Shown piece by piece: positions 53,030-62,035 of a stretch of DNA of 64,000 nt (position 1 is the first letter of the stretch; the number at the start of each line of letters is the position of its first letter). The stretch lies in NCBI GenBank assembly GCA_002482775.1, contig DLGQ01000035.1, positions 20,384 through 84,383 of the forward strand, written 5' to 3'. The position numbers and the translations under genes were made by a program. This DNA is from Flavobacteriales bacterium UBA7690. Lineage in GTDB: Bacteria > Bacteroidota > Bacteroidia > Flavobacteriales_F > PHOS-HE28. Below the pieces are notes generated by a model, which ran no database searches, was not told the origin of the DNA, and saw only the letters and a program-made list of their open reading frames with translations.

Positions 53030-54461
53030 TGCAGATGTTCTTCGCTTCGGTGAAGAAACGCAAAGCTTCAACGCCCCCTTCGCGGCCCACACCGCTCTGC
53101 TTCACACCGCCGAACGGGGTACGCAGGTCGCGCACCATCCAGCAATTCACCCAGACTATGCCCGCCTGCAACGCGCGCGCTACGCGATGTGTGCGTTGTA
53201 CATCGCTGGTCCAGACCACGCTGGCCAGACCATAAGGTGTGGCATTGGCGAGGGACAAGGCCTCCGCTTCGTTATCGAACGGTTGCAAGGTCACCACCGG
53301 CCCGAAGATCTCTTCCTGGTTCGTGCGGCATTCCGGTCCAAGGCCTTCGATCACCGTGGGGGCGATGTACCATCCATCTTGCAGCGCTCCTTCCAAATGC
53401 ACACGATGCCCACCACAGAGCACGGTGCCGCCTTCACTTTTCGCCACATCGATATAGCCCAGCACTTTTTCCATGTGCTCCTTGCTCACCACGGCGCCGA
53501 GGTCGCTGCTTGCTTCGGCCGGATCACCCACGTGCAACGCCTTCACCTGTTCCACGAAAGCATCGCGGAAACGCGCGTAGATGGAGCGCTCCACGAGAAT
53601 GCGTGATCCGCACAGGCAGATCTGGCCTTGGTTGGTGAAGCTGCTGCGCACGGTGGTCTTCAGCATCTGCTCGAAGTCGCAATCGGCGAACACCAGCACG
53701 GGGTTCTTGCCACCCAGCTCCAAGCTGAGCTTCTTGAACATCGGTGCCGCCACGCGAGCGATCTCGGCACCCGTGCGCGTTCCTCCGGTGAAGGAGATGG
53801 CCGGTATGCGCGGGTGCGCGGTGATGGCAGCGCCCACTTTTGGTCCAAGGCCGTGTATGATGTTGAGCACGCCCGGAGGAATACCCGCTTTGCTACACAG
53901 TGCGCTCAGACGGTACGCGGTCAGCGGGGTTATCTCGCTCGGCTTCGCCACCACACAATTGCCCGCGGCCAGTGCAGGCGCGATCTTCCATGTGAAGAGG
54001 TACAGTGGCAAGTTCCATGGGCTGATGCAGCCTGCAACACCGAACGGCTGGCGGTCGGTGTAGTTCACGGCCACATCGTCCATCACATGTGCTTCGCTGG
54101 GGAAGTGCAGGATCGCCGTGGCGAAGAAGCGGAAGTTGGCAATGGCGCGCGGGATGTCCACACGGCGCGCCAGAGAAAGTGGTTTGCCATTGTCGCGCGA
54201 TTCGTCATGGACGAAACCCTCCAGATCATCTTCGATCAACTGGGCGAGCCGCAACAGCACGTTGCTTCTTCCTTCGCGCCCCAACGCGTTCCAAGCGGGA
54301 AAGGCCCGGTGCGCCGCTTCCACCGCGGCTTCCACATCCCGTTCATCGGAATCGGGCAAGCGCGCATACACGTTTCCGGTGGCCGGGGCATGTACATCGA
54401 TCCAGCCGCCACCGGCAGCCGGGCGCAGGTTACCATCGATCAAGTTGAGCAGGTCTTCCAT
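53019..54461 (-). CDS. Aldehyde dehydrogenase, 2-aminomuconic semialdehyde dehydrogenase-like (ALDH8 type)
   Basis: 480 residues. The ALDH active site is intact: oxyanion Asn in CISPWNLPLYLFTWK, Glu in KLSLELGGKNPVLVF, nucleophile Cys in FTNQGQICLCGSR. The C-terminal stretch NCWMVRDLRTPFGGVKQSGV, then GREGGVEALRFFTEAKNICI, is characteristic of hydroxymuconic/aminomuconic semialdehyde dehydrogenases. It would oxidise 2-aminomuconate semialdehyde with NAD in tryptophan/kynurenine breakdown. The RidA protein at 47007 would act next, and other pathway enzymes are not in the window. Substrate is inferred. Confidence 0.92.
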   Translation of the reverse strand: MEDLLNLIDGNLRPAAGGGWIDVHAPATGNVYARLPDSDERDVEAAVEAAHRAFPAWNALGREGRSNVLLRLAQLIEDDLEGFVHDESRDNGKPLSLARRVDIPRAIANFRFFATAILHFPSEAHVMDDVAVNYTDRQPFGVAGCISPWNLPLYLFTWKIAPALAAGNCVVAKPSEITPLTAYRLSALCSKAGIPPGVLNIIHGLGPKVGAAITAHPRIPAISFTGGTRTGAEIARVAAPMFKKLSLELGGKNPVLVFADCDFEQMLKTTVRSSFTNQGQICLCGSRILVERSIYARFRDAFVEQVKALHVGDPAEASSDLGAVVSKEHMEKVLGYIDVAKSEGGTVLCGGHRVHLEGALQDGWYIAPTVIEGLGPECRTNQEEIFGPVVTLQPFDNEAEALSLANATPYGLASVVWTSDVQRTHRVARALQAGIVWVNCWMVRDLRTPFGGVKQSGVGREGGVEALRFFTEAKNICIKL

Positions 54462-54520
54462 GGGAGCCGAAAGTTAGGCGGCTCCGGATCTGGCGATCCG
54501 ATCCGCCCCACCATAAAAGC

Positions 54521-54552
54521 CGAAAGGCCCTCACCGTGGTGAAAGCCTTTCG
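54521..54552. terminator. Two-part hairpin downstream of regulatory spacer
   Basis: CGAAAGGC (54521-54528) pairs with GCCTTTCG (54545-54552), enclosing an inner CACC/GGTG stem (54532-54535, 54538-54541). It lies about 60 bp upstream of the dehydrogenase start and about 210 bp before the kinase gene. It could be a terminator of an unseen transcript or part of a leader structure. The rest of 54462-54758 holds no gene. Confidence 0.4.
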
Positions 54553-54683
54553 TCCCCTTGTTGCGCTGTCAGGGAACCAAAACCCAGTCCGTTGACAAGC
54601 CTCTTCGATATGCTGACCCCGTAGTGGCGGAGTGTCTTTCCAGTGTGACGATATAAACGTACCGGGACCATGCCGGGCGGTGT

Positions 54684-54721
54684 GTTAAGGCCTTGCGAAC
54701 GAACGTTAAAGAGCGTTAAGG
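54684..54721 (+). promoter_or_regulatory. Three phased GTTAARG direct repeats, candidate OmpR-type sites
   Basis: GTTAAGG at 54684, GTTAAAG at 54705 and GTTAAGG at 54715 start 21 and 10 bp apart, so all face the same side of the helix. OmpR/PhoB-type regulators bind such tandem direct repeats. The array ends 38 bp before the start of a kinase gene coupled to an OmpR-type regulator, suggesting autoregulation. Confidence 0.6.
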
Positions 54722-54758
54722 TACCCTTGTTGGCACTGCCCCCCGGTAGTTTCGATGC

Positions 54759-56306
54759 GTGGAAAAGCGCCGCATCAAAGGCTTGATGATCGCCATCAGC
54801 GTAGCGTTGATCGGGCTCATGGGCATCCAGGTGAAATGGATGCGCGATACCATGGACCTGCGCGAGGCCCAGTTCCAACGCAGCGTGGACAATGCGCTCT
54901 ACACCGTCTCCGATCGTTTGGAGCATGTGGAGAAGATGCGCGACCTGAAGCGTCACAAAGTGGGCCGTCGGCTGTTGCGGAAGCTGGATGCGCTGCGGCA
55001 TGCGAACGACGAGGAGGGGCTTGTGAACGACGCCGACATGGTGGTGGGGAACGATACGGAGCCCGCACCGCCGGATCCGCCCCTTGATCCGGAGATCCAG
55101 GACATGCTGGGTTCCGATGAGGAGGACGGTGGAACGCCAGCTCCAGCGGTGGATGAGCAGAGCGAGGAGCACGAGGCGTTGATCGCCGATATGGTACGCG
55201 AGATCCTGGCCAAGGAACTCGCGCGCGACATCCGCGAGAGGATCGATACACGGCTATTGGATTCGTTGCTCACGAGTGAGCTGCAGGCCGCTGGTGTCCA
55301 ACCCGGGTTCTCGTATGGCATCTTCACGGAGAAAGGCGAGCCAGTGGACATCGGTGTCGGCGGCCTACCAGACCCACCTCCGGCGCTGGAGTCTCGTTAC
55401 AAGGAGAAACTTTTCCGGCACGACCTGGCCGGTCCGAAGTTCTACTTGCATGTCGTAGTGCCCGGCCAGCGTGGCGAATTGTGGCGCGGCATGTTGCCCA
55501 TCCTGCTGATCAGTGCGGTCTTCATGGCCATCATAGTTGTGGCGTTCTTCTTCACGATCCGCACCATTTACAAACAAAAACGTATCGGCGAGATCCGGAA
55601 CGACCTGGTGAACAACCTCACCCACGAACTGAAGACGCCGATCAGTACCATCGGTTTGGCATGCGAAGCGCTCGCCGATCCCTCCATGCCGAAGACCGAT
55701 CAACAGGTGCGCACGTTCGTGAACATGATCCGCGATGAGAACAAACGCCTGGGGTCGCTGGTGGAGAACGTATTGCAGAGCGCCGTTCTGGAGAGCGGCC
55801 ACATGGTGTTGAAACGCGTTGATCTGGATGTGCATACGTTGATCCAGGAAGTCGTGCGTAGCAGTGGCATCCAAGTCTCTCGTCGCAACGGGCGGATCGA
55901 TCTGGACCTGAAAGCGGAGATCCATCATGTGAACGGCGATCGTATCCACCTCACCAACCTGCTGTACAACCTCATCGACAATGCGGTGAAGTACGCCGAA
56001 CAGGAACCGCGCATCCGCATCGGTACGGCGAACAACGATGAAGGTGTCACCATCAGCGTTACGGACAACGGCATCGGCATAGCCCCTTCCGAGCAGCGCA
56101 AGATCTTCGATCGGCTGTACCGCGTGCCCACCGGCAACATCCACAACGCGAAAGGTTTCGGCTTGGGGCTGAGCTATGTGCGCACGGTGGTGGAGCGGCA
56201 CGGCGGCCGTATAAAACTGGAAAGCGCACCCGGGCGAGGCAGTACATTCCATATTTTCATTCCCTTCGAACATGTCAGGACACAAACTGCTGCTGGTAGA
56301 GGATGA
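54759..56306 (+). CDS. HisKA-type sensor histidine kinase
   Basis: 515 residues from GTG 54759 (MEKRRIKGLMIAISVALIGL); no in-frame ATG gives the first helix. Two membrane segments (LMIAISVALIGLMGIQ and ILLISAVFMAIIVVAFFFTI) flank a periplasmic sensor of about 225 residues with an acidic/Pro linker. The DHp helix is RNDLVNNLTHELKTPISTIG, then N-box LTNLLYNLIDNAVKYAEQ, G1 VTDNGIGIAPSEQ and G2 KGFGLGLSYVRTVVERHGG. Its 3' end overlaps the response regulator gene by 35 bp, so the two are translationally coupled. Confidence 0.96.
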   Translation: MEKRRIKGLMIAISVALIGLMGIQVKWMRDTMDLREAQFQRSVDNALYTVSDRLEHVEKMRDLKRHKVGRRLLRKLDALRHANDEEGLVNDADMVVGNDTEPAPPDPPLDPEIQDMLGSDEEDGGTPAPAVDEQSEEHEALIADMVREILAKELARDIRERIDTRLLDSLLTSELQAAGVQPGFSYGIFTEKGEPVDIGVGGLPDPPPALESRYKEKLFRHDLAGPKFYLHVVVPGQRGELWRGMLPILLISAVFMAIIVVAFFFTIRTIYKQKRIGEIRNDLVNNLTHELKTPISTIGLACEALADPSMPKTDQQVRTFVNMIRDENKRLGSLVENVLQSAVLESGHMVLKRVDLDVHTLIQEVVRSSGIQVSRRNGRIDLDLKAEIHHVNGDRIHLTNLLYNLIDNAVKYAEQEPRIRIGTANNDEGVTISVTDNGIGIAPSEQRKIFDRLYRVPTGNIHNAKGFGLGLSYVRTVVERHGGRIKLESAPGRGSTFHIFIPFEHVRTQTAAGRG

Positions 56307-56991
56307 CCCCAATTTGGGCAACCTGCTCGTGGAGTATCTCCGGGCCAAAGGCTACCAGGCCGACCTGCGCACCGATGGCCAGCAGGGCAAGGACACCTAC
56401 GACCAAGGGGGCTACGATCTGCTGATCCTGGACGTGATGATGCCCTTGAAAGATGGCTTCACCCTGGCGCGCGAGATCCGGCAGAAGGATGCTTCCACGC
56501 CCATCATCTTCCTCACGGCCAAGAGCATGAAACAGGATACCATCCAAGGCTTGGAGAGCGGGGCGGATGATTACCTCACAAAGCCTTTCAGTATGGAAGA
56601 GCTGCTCTTGCGGGTCTCTGCTGTGCTCCGCCGTTCCAAAGGTGTTGAGCCCAAAGCCCCGGAGCCCGACGAGTACGTGATCGGCGATTCCACGTTCGAT
56701 CCCCGCAAGCAGATCCTGCGTACCCCGGAAGGGGAACGTAAGCTCACCACCAAGGAATCCGAGCTGCTTCGGCTCCTGTGCCTCAACCGCAACGATGTGC
56801 TCGAACGCAGCGCCGCACTCAACGCGGTATGGGGCAACGACAGCTATTTCAACGGTCGCAGCATGGACGTCTACATCGCCAAACTGCGGAAATACCTGCG
56901 GGAAGACCCCACCGTGGAGATCATCAATGTGCACGGAAAGGGGTTCCGGTTGATCGCGGGGGAAGTGGGCAAGGCAGCCTCGGCAGGTTGA
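56272..56991 (+). CDS. OmpR/PhoB-family response regulator
   Basis: 239 residues from ATG 56272, inside the end of the kinase gene. Receiver domain: VEDDPNLGN, Asp54 in LLILDVMMPLKDGF, Thr in IIFLTAKSM, Lys in DDYLTKPFSMEELLLRV. The C-terminal winged helix has RKLTTKESELLRLLCLNRND, then WGNDSYFNGRSMDVYIAKLR and the wing INVHGKGFRLIAG. The pair resembles the RprX/RprY-type systems of Bacteroidota, and the GTTAARG repeats at 54684-54721 are its candidate binding sites. Confidence 0.96.
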   Translation: MSGHKLLLVEDDPNLGNLLVEYLRAKGYQADLRTDGQQGKDTYDQGGYDLLILDVMMPLKDGFTLAREIRQKDASTPIIFLTAKSMKQDTIQGLESGADDYLTKPFSMEELLLRVSAVLRRSKGVEPKAPEPDEYVIGDSTFDPRKQILRTPEGERKLTTKESELLRLLCLNRNDVLERSAALNAVWGNDSYFNGRSMDVYIAKLRKYLREDPTVEIINVHGKGFRLIAGEVGKAASAG

Positions 56992-57058
56992 CCAACGGTG
57001 CAGGTTGGGATGAACAACGGCGCAACTATCTTGTGCCTCCTAACCAAATGACCTGCCC

Positions 57059-59110
57059 ATGAAGCTCTTTTACGCGTGTAGTGCATTGATCCTTTCTACA
57101 GCGGCGCTGGATGCCTCGGCCCAGATGCTACCGGCTAAGCGAGTGGTAGCCCACGCCCAGAGCGTGAACGCTGTAGCCCGCGGCGGCGGCCCCATCAACG
57201 ATGTGTGCGCCAATGCAGCGGAATATCCCCTCTCCGCAGGGAATGCGGTGGTCATCTCCGGGGACAACACCGGAGCTACCCTTGATGAACCCGCCCTCAC
57301 CGGGACCGACGGCACGGAGTTCCCCGCTGTTTGGGAAGCCATCGTAGTGCCAAGCTGCATGGATCTCACCATATCGTTCTGCGGATCCTTGTATACGGGA
57401 ACCACCTTCACCGGGCTCTTCACTGATTGTGACTTCGCCGGTATCGTACGCCCGTTCGGAACCGAGACCACGAGCTGCCCCGATGGCCAATTCACAGTTA
57501 CCTACCGTCGCGTACCTGCCGGCACCTATTTGGTACCCGTGGCCACTGATCCAGAAGGTACCCCGGGAGCTTATACCATCACCGTGCTCGGTACCAACTG
57601 CAGCGACCCCAGTGTGGGGAACGACGAATGCGACGGCGGCATCGACCTCGCAGTTGGTGCTGGTTGCGTGGCCACCACGGTGGATGTCACCGGTGCGACC
57701 GGGTCCTTGGCTGCCGCGACCTGCAACGATTTCACAGGCACCTCGGATGAGGACGTGTGGTTCTCCTTCGAAGCGACCAGCACTTCGGTACGTGTCACCG
57801 CCCAAGGAAGTGAGGCCTACGATGCGGTATTGGAGATCTTCGAGGGCGACTGCAATGGATTGGTCAGCTTGGGCTGCGCAGATGGCAGCTTGGATGGTGG
57901 CGAAGAATCCGCGCAGGTTTCGGAATTGGAGATCGGACTCACCTATTATGTGCGCGTTTACGACTACTACGTCGGGCTTCCCGCTTCCACGGAAGTAAGC
58001 CTCTGCGTTGTGGAAGTCCCTAGCGAGACCAACAACGACGAGTGCCCCGGCACGTTGTTGACGATGGGTGAAGATTGTGTACCCACCTTGGGTACCGTGG
58101 CCGGCGCCACCGAGTCCCTGCCCGGGATCGTATGCAACGAGTTCGAAGGTTCCGCTGATGATGATGTGTGGCACTCCTTCGTAGCCACTGCCGAGAATGT
58201 GATCGTTGCTGCACAAGGCGGAACGGATTTCGACATGGTGTTGGAACTGCTCGAAGGGCCTTGCGGGAACCCCACCTCCATCGCCTGTGCCGATGCTAGC
58301 GTGGACAATGAGGTGGAACAGATCGTTTTCTCGGGTCTTGAAGTTGGCGTCACCTACTATGTGCGCCTTTACTCCTTTGACGAGGTAGTTGTCACCGACC
58401 CCATCTATCAGATCTGTGTGGTAGCCGTGGAGGCACCGGCGAACGAGGACTGTGCTAGTGCTCAAGAAGTCGATGTACTGGAGCCCATCGAGTGCCCCGA
58501 TGGTTCGGTGGTAGGCAACAACGGATTCGCCGCGACAACCTTGGATGAACCTAGCTGTGATACCTCTACCGAGGGGTTCAAGGATGTGTGGTACTCGTTC
58601 AACTCACTGGCCAACGCCACGGTCACCGTGGAACTCACCAACATTTCCATGACCGATGTGGGGATGGAAGTTGTTGATGCTTGCGGGGGCGATGCGGTGT
58701 TCTGCGCCTTTGGCGATGATGTGTTGGGTCCTCAGGATATCTCTGTGGACCCAGGCACGGAATACTTCGTGCGTGTCTACAGCAACTTGCAGTACGGCGA
58801 TGGCGGTGATTTCGCGTTGTGCGTGAGCGCTGCCCTCAGCACAGTGGTGGCGGAAATGGAGAGCAGCACGGTAAGCGTGTTCCCCAACCCGAACGATGGC
58901 CGCTTCCAAGTGGTGAACAATGGTGAAGCGATGGACGCCATCGTGGAACTGTTCGATGCCACCGGTCGTGTGGTGATGAACGAACGCGTGGTGTTGCCTG
59001 CGGGCGGTATCCACAGCTTCGACCAAGCAGGCCGCCTGGCCCCTGGCACCTACTCCCTGCGCATGACCAATGGTGATGTGCGTACCGAACAGCGCGTGCT
59101 CGTGCGTTGA
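57059..59110 (+). CDS. Secreted multi-domain protein with T9SS type A sorting domain
   Basis: 683 residues from ATG 57059. Signal peptide (LFYACSALILSTAALDASAQ), then about four PPC-like beta-sandwich modules, each opening with NDxC and containing DVW(F/H)SF ... YYVRV(Y) ... LCVV, for example TSDEDVWFSFEATSTSVRV, SADDDVWHSFVATAENVIV and FKDVWYSFNSLANATVTVE. The C-terminus is a type A sorting domain: VSVFPNPNDGRFQVVN ... VELFDATGRVVMNE ... APGTYSLRMTNG. Expected to be exported by T9SS and surface-attached or released. A long terminator follows. Confidence 0.93.
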   Translation: MKLFYACSALILSTAALDASAQMLPAKRVVAHAQSVNAVARGGGPINDVCANAAEYPLSAGNAVVISGDNTGATLDEPALTGTDGTEFPAVWEAIVVPSCMDLTISFCGSLYTGTTFTGLFTDCDFAGIVRPFGTETTSCPDGQFTVTYRRVPAGTYLVPVATDPEGTPGAYTITVLGTNCSDPSVGNDECDGGIDLAVGAGCVATTVDVTGATGSLAAATCNDFTGTSDEDVWFSFEATSTSVRVTAQGSEAYDAVLEIFEGDCNGLVSLGCADGSLDGGEESAQVSELEIGLTYYVRVYDYYVGLPASTEVSLCVVEVPSETNNDECPGTLLTMGEDCVPTLGTVAGATESLPGIVCNEFEGSADDDVWHSFVATAENVIVAAQGGTDFDMVLELLEGPCGNPTSIACADASVDNEVEQIVFSGLEVGVTYYVRLYSFDEVVVTDPIYQICVVAVEAPANEDCASAQEVDVLEPIECPDGSVVGNNGFAATTLDEPSCDTSTEGFKDVWYSFNSLANATVTVELTNISMTDVGMEVVDACGGDAVFCAFGDDVLGPQDISVDPGTEYFVRVYSNLQYGDGGDFALCVSAALSTVVAEMESSTVSVFPNPNDGRFQVVNNGEAMDAIVELFDATGRVVMNERVVLPAGGIHSFDQAGRLAPGTYSLRMTNGDVRTEQRVLVR

Positions 59111-59125
59111 TACACCGATCCTAAG

Positions 59126-59165
59126 AATGCAGAAGGGCGGACCGGTCGGTCCGCCCTTCTGCATT
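59126..59165 (+). terminator. Long perfect terminator hairpin
   Basis: AATGCAGAAGGGCGGACC (59126-59143), loop GGTC, and its exact complement (59148-59165): an 18-bp stem just after the T9SS protein stop. No T-tract follows, but the symmetric stem can act in both directions. Confidence 0.85.
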
Positions 59166-59253
59166 CACATATTTCCGTGTTGTCTCCACAGTACGGCCGG
59201 GAGACGGGTGTCAGGGCTGTTCCAACGCCAAGAGAACACCATTCGTTCCATAC

Positions 59254-60039
59254 CTACAAACACGCCGTGCGCCCTCCATCCACCGGCAAGTTGATGCCGT
59301 TGATGTAGGCCCCGGATGGTCCCGCAAGGAATGCGATGGCCGCTGCGATCTCTTCGGGCTTGGCGAACCGGCGGAGGGGGATCTCGTTCAACATCTCGGT
59401 GCGTACAGCATCCAGGCTGGCACCGGTCTTCTGAGCTTTATTCGAGATGATGGCGGTAAGGCGTTCAGTCTCGGTCGCTCCCGGTAGCACATTGTTCACC
59501 GTGATCCCGAAAGGACCCAGTTCATTGGCCAATGTCTTGCCCCAGTTCGCCACGGCCCCGCGTATGGTGTTGCTCACGCCGAGGTTCGGTAGTGGCTGTT
59601 TCACGCTGGTGCTGATCACGTTGATGATGCGCCCGCTGCGCTGCTGCTTCATACCCGGCACAAGGGCCCGCACCAAGGTCTGGAAGCCCACCAAGTGTTG
59701 TGTGAATGCCGCCAAGAACGCAGCCGGGTCCGCTTCGTGTGCGGGTCCCGGAGCAGGCCCTCCGGTATTGTGTACCACGATATCCACGGTCTCCTTCTCC
59801 GCGAAAGCACCAATGGAGGAGCGCAGCTTCGCGGTGTCGCCAAGGTCGCAGGTGAGCCATCCATGCTGCTGCCCATTGGGGGCTGGTAGCGCTTTGGCCA
59901 CAGCGATAAGCTTGGCTTCGTCACGAGCAACGAGCGTGATGCGGGCGCCATGTTCGGCGAGTGCGATGGCAGCGGCTTTTCCGATGCCTTGTGTACTGCC
60001 GCACACGAGGGCGTGCAGTCCTATCAAGGGGTGGTTCAT
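59254..60039 (-). CDS. SDR-family oxidoreductase lacking the usual Tyr/Lys pair
   Basis: 261 residues. The nucleotide-binding motif is present as VCGSTQGIGKAAAIALAEHG and the NxGG-type motif as VVHNTGGPAPGPA. The catalytic segment reads ISTSVKQPLPNLGVSNTIRG: the Ser is kept, but the YxxxK pair is replaced by SNTIR (Tyr to Ser, Lys to Arg). A known subgroup of SDRs shares this, some found with tryptophan-catabolism genes, so the change is probably not damage. The reaction is uncertain. The end INGINLPVDGGRTACL is typical SDR. Confidence 0.93.
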   Translation of the reverse strand: MNHPLIGLHALVCGSTQGIGKAAAIALAEHGARITLVARDEAKLIAVAKALPAPNGQQHGWLTCDLGDTAKLRSSIGAFAEKETVDIVVHNTGGPAPGPAHEADPAAFLAAFTQHLVGFQTLVRALVPGMKQQRSGRIINVISTSVKQPLPNLGVSNTIRGAVANWGKTLANELGPFGITVNNVLPGATETERLTAIISNKAQKTGASLDAVRTEMLNEIPLRRFAKPEEIAAAIAFLAGPSGAYINGINLPVDGGRTACL

Positions 60040-60094
60040 GCTGCGGCCAAAGGTAGACCCGCGTGGCTACCCTGCACAGCGCGTCCCTATACAA

Positions 60095-60111
60095 GCAGTA
60101 TAGTGTACTGC
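60095..60111. promoter_or_regulatory. Inverted repeat between divergent SDR and secreted-protein genes
   Basis: GCAGTA (60095-60100), TAGTG, TACTGC (60106-60111): a perfect 6-bp inverted repeat with 5-bp spacer, midway in the 123-bp divergent region. Candidate operator; no adjacent regulator to pair it with. Confidence 0.4.
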
Positions 60112-60162
60112 GATGGTTAAGTTCGTCACGTGTGTGCGACATCCCCAATACCTGGCCTTGGC

Positions 60163-61866
60163 GTGAAGAACCTCTATAAGTCGATCCCTCTTACAGGGCT
60201 TATGCTCTTGCTGGCCACCGCCGTAGATGCGCGAACCGTGGTAGAGCATCCGGCGGAACTGGTACACCGGAGTGCTCCGGTGGTGTCTTTCGGTGAGGCG
60301 GGTAATAGGGGTGTGGCGGAACGTGGTGGTGGGAATGATGAATGTGCCACGGCCACCATGATCAACGTAGCGGCCGAATGCAATGGCTCGCTCGCCACCT
60401 ATGATGCAACAGATGCGACGCAATCACGCGCTGCTGCGTTTTGTAACGAATATGCCTCTGTGGAAGCGCGGGACCTTTGGTTCAGCTTCGTTGCTACGAG
60501 TACCATCAGCGTCATTCGTGTTGAAGGCTTCGGCAGTTATGATCCCGTGGTGGAGGGTTTCACGGGAGATTGTGCAGACCTGGAGTCCATCGGTTGCGCA
60601 GATGCCACATACCCGGACGCGGGGGAGAACACGGTGGAGACCTTGAGCATAACCACCACCGTGGACAACACCTACTTCGTTCGTGTCTATTCCTACTGGA
60701 ACCCCGTACCAACGGACTTCACCTTCAGCCTATGCGCATTCACTGGAGCGGATGTGCCTGCGAACGATCTCTGCACCAGTGCATCGCCAGAGCTGCTCAC
60801 GCTCGGAAGCAGCATCTCCTTTACCGGCGACAACACCGATGCACTGGATACCGAAGGCTTGGGCTACGGCTCGGTGTGGCATGCCTTTACCACGACCGAA
60901 TGTGCCGATGTGACCGTGGACTACTGTGGCACTTCACCCGCTTTTGGTAATGCATTACTTCGACTGTTCACCACCTGTCCTGGCGATGAACACATTAGTG
61001 CTTCCGACTTCGATGAAGTAACGTGTCCGGATGGCAATGTGACGATGCATTGGAACTACTTACCGTCGGGCACATACTACTACGCGGTGATCAACGATGA
61101 AGTGTCGGACCCCGATGCGGTGGGCGCTTACATGATCAATGTTAGTGCCACCTCTTTTGCTCCCGGCTACTGCGAAGCTTCCACCACCGAACAGTGCGAC
61201 GAATACATTTCCCGCGTTACCGTGGGTGCCGTGGACAACGCTTCGGGCTGCACCCAAGGTGTCACAGCGGACTACACGGATCAAGTGGTGGGGATAGAGC
61301 AAGGTGAAGCGTTGCCCATCACCGTGGTGAACGGCCCGCTCTACGATCCTTCCGACGCAGTGGGGGTTTGGGTGGATTGGGATCAGGATGAGAACTTCTG
61401 TGAGGCGAATGAGTACCATGCAATGGCCACCTCGGATGGTGGTCTCACCTTCACCGGTCTGGTGAACGCCCCCATGGATGCAGTGCTGGGCAGCACACGG
61501 ATGCGTGTCCGTATGGTCTATGATCGGTTCCCTATGGCGTGTGGTGTGGCGGACTATGGAGAGGTGGAGGATTACACGGTACAGGTGGGGCTAGGCAACA
61601 GCATCGCGGAGCAAGAGCGATCCTACTGGGAGGTGTTCCCCAACCCGGGCACAGGCGACTTCACCATCCGATCGCGGTCGCACACGGATGAGGTTTCGAT
61701 CGCGCTTTTAGATGTTGCTGGCCGCGTACTGATCCAAGAACGACGGCAAGTTCTCCAGGGCCAACAGATCAACTGCGACTGGGCAGGAACGCTCGCTGCA
61801 GGAGCCTACGTGCTTCGCCTTATCAGTGCCGACGAGCGTTGGGAACGGCGTGTGGTGGTTCAGTAA
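60163..61866 (+). CDS. Secreted GEVED-domain protein with T9SS type A sorting domain
   Basis: About 567 residues from GTG 60163, which gives a good signal peptide (MKNLYKSIPLTGLMLLLATA); GTG 60130 is less likely. Two PPC-like modules (ARDLWFSFVATSTISVIRVE; SVWHAFTTTECADVTVDYCG) are followed by a GEVED domain (AVGVWVDWDQDENFCEANEY ... CGVADYGEVEDYTVQVG). The C-terminus is a type A sorting domain (WEVFPNPGTGDFTIRSRSHT, LLDVAGRVLIQERRQ, AAGAYVLRLISADERWERRV). Surface or released T9SS cargo; its module order resembles the protein at 57059. Confidence 0.92.
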   Translation: MKNLYKSIPLTGLMLLLATAVDARTVVEHPAELVHRSAPVVSFGEAGNRGVAERGGGNDECATATMINVAAECNGSLATYDATDATQSRAAAFCNEYASVEARDLWFSFVATSTISVIRVEGFGSYDPVVEGFTGDCADLESIGCADATYPDAGENTVETLSITTTVDNTYFVRVYSYWNPVPTDFTFSLCAFTGADVPANDLCTSASPELLTLGSSISFTGDNTDALDTEGLGYGSVWHAFTTTECADVTVDYCGTSPAFGNALLRLFTTCPGDEHISASDFDEVTCPDGNVTMHWNYLPSGTYYYAVINDEVSDPDAVGAYMINVSATSFAPGYCEASTTEQCDEYISRVTVGAVDNASGCTQGVTADYTDQVVGIEQGEALPITVVNGPLYDPSDAVGVWVDWDQDENFCEANEYHAMATSDGGLTFTGLVNAPMDAVLGSTRMRVRMVYDRFPMACGVADYGEVEDYTVQVGLGNSIAEQERSYWEVFPNPGTGDFTIRSRSHTDEVSIALLDVAGRVLIQERRQVLQGQQINCDWAGTLAAGAYVLRLISADERWERRVVVQ

Positions 61867-62035
61867 GTGCAGGATCTTTTCTACACAAGGCGTTAGCTCA
61901 AGCTCCGCATCTTTCCGGGTCGGTTGTTATTGTGTCACGTTTGTGGAAAACGTAGGTGAAAAAGGATCAAGTCAGGGTATGTGGTTTCCGGACCTTTGCA
62001 CCACTCTCCTTTTTGTCAACCTTTTCATCTCGACC

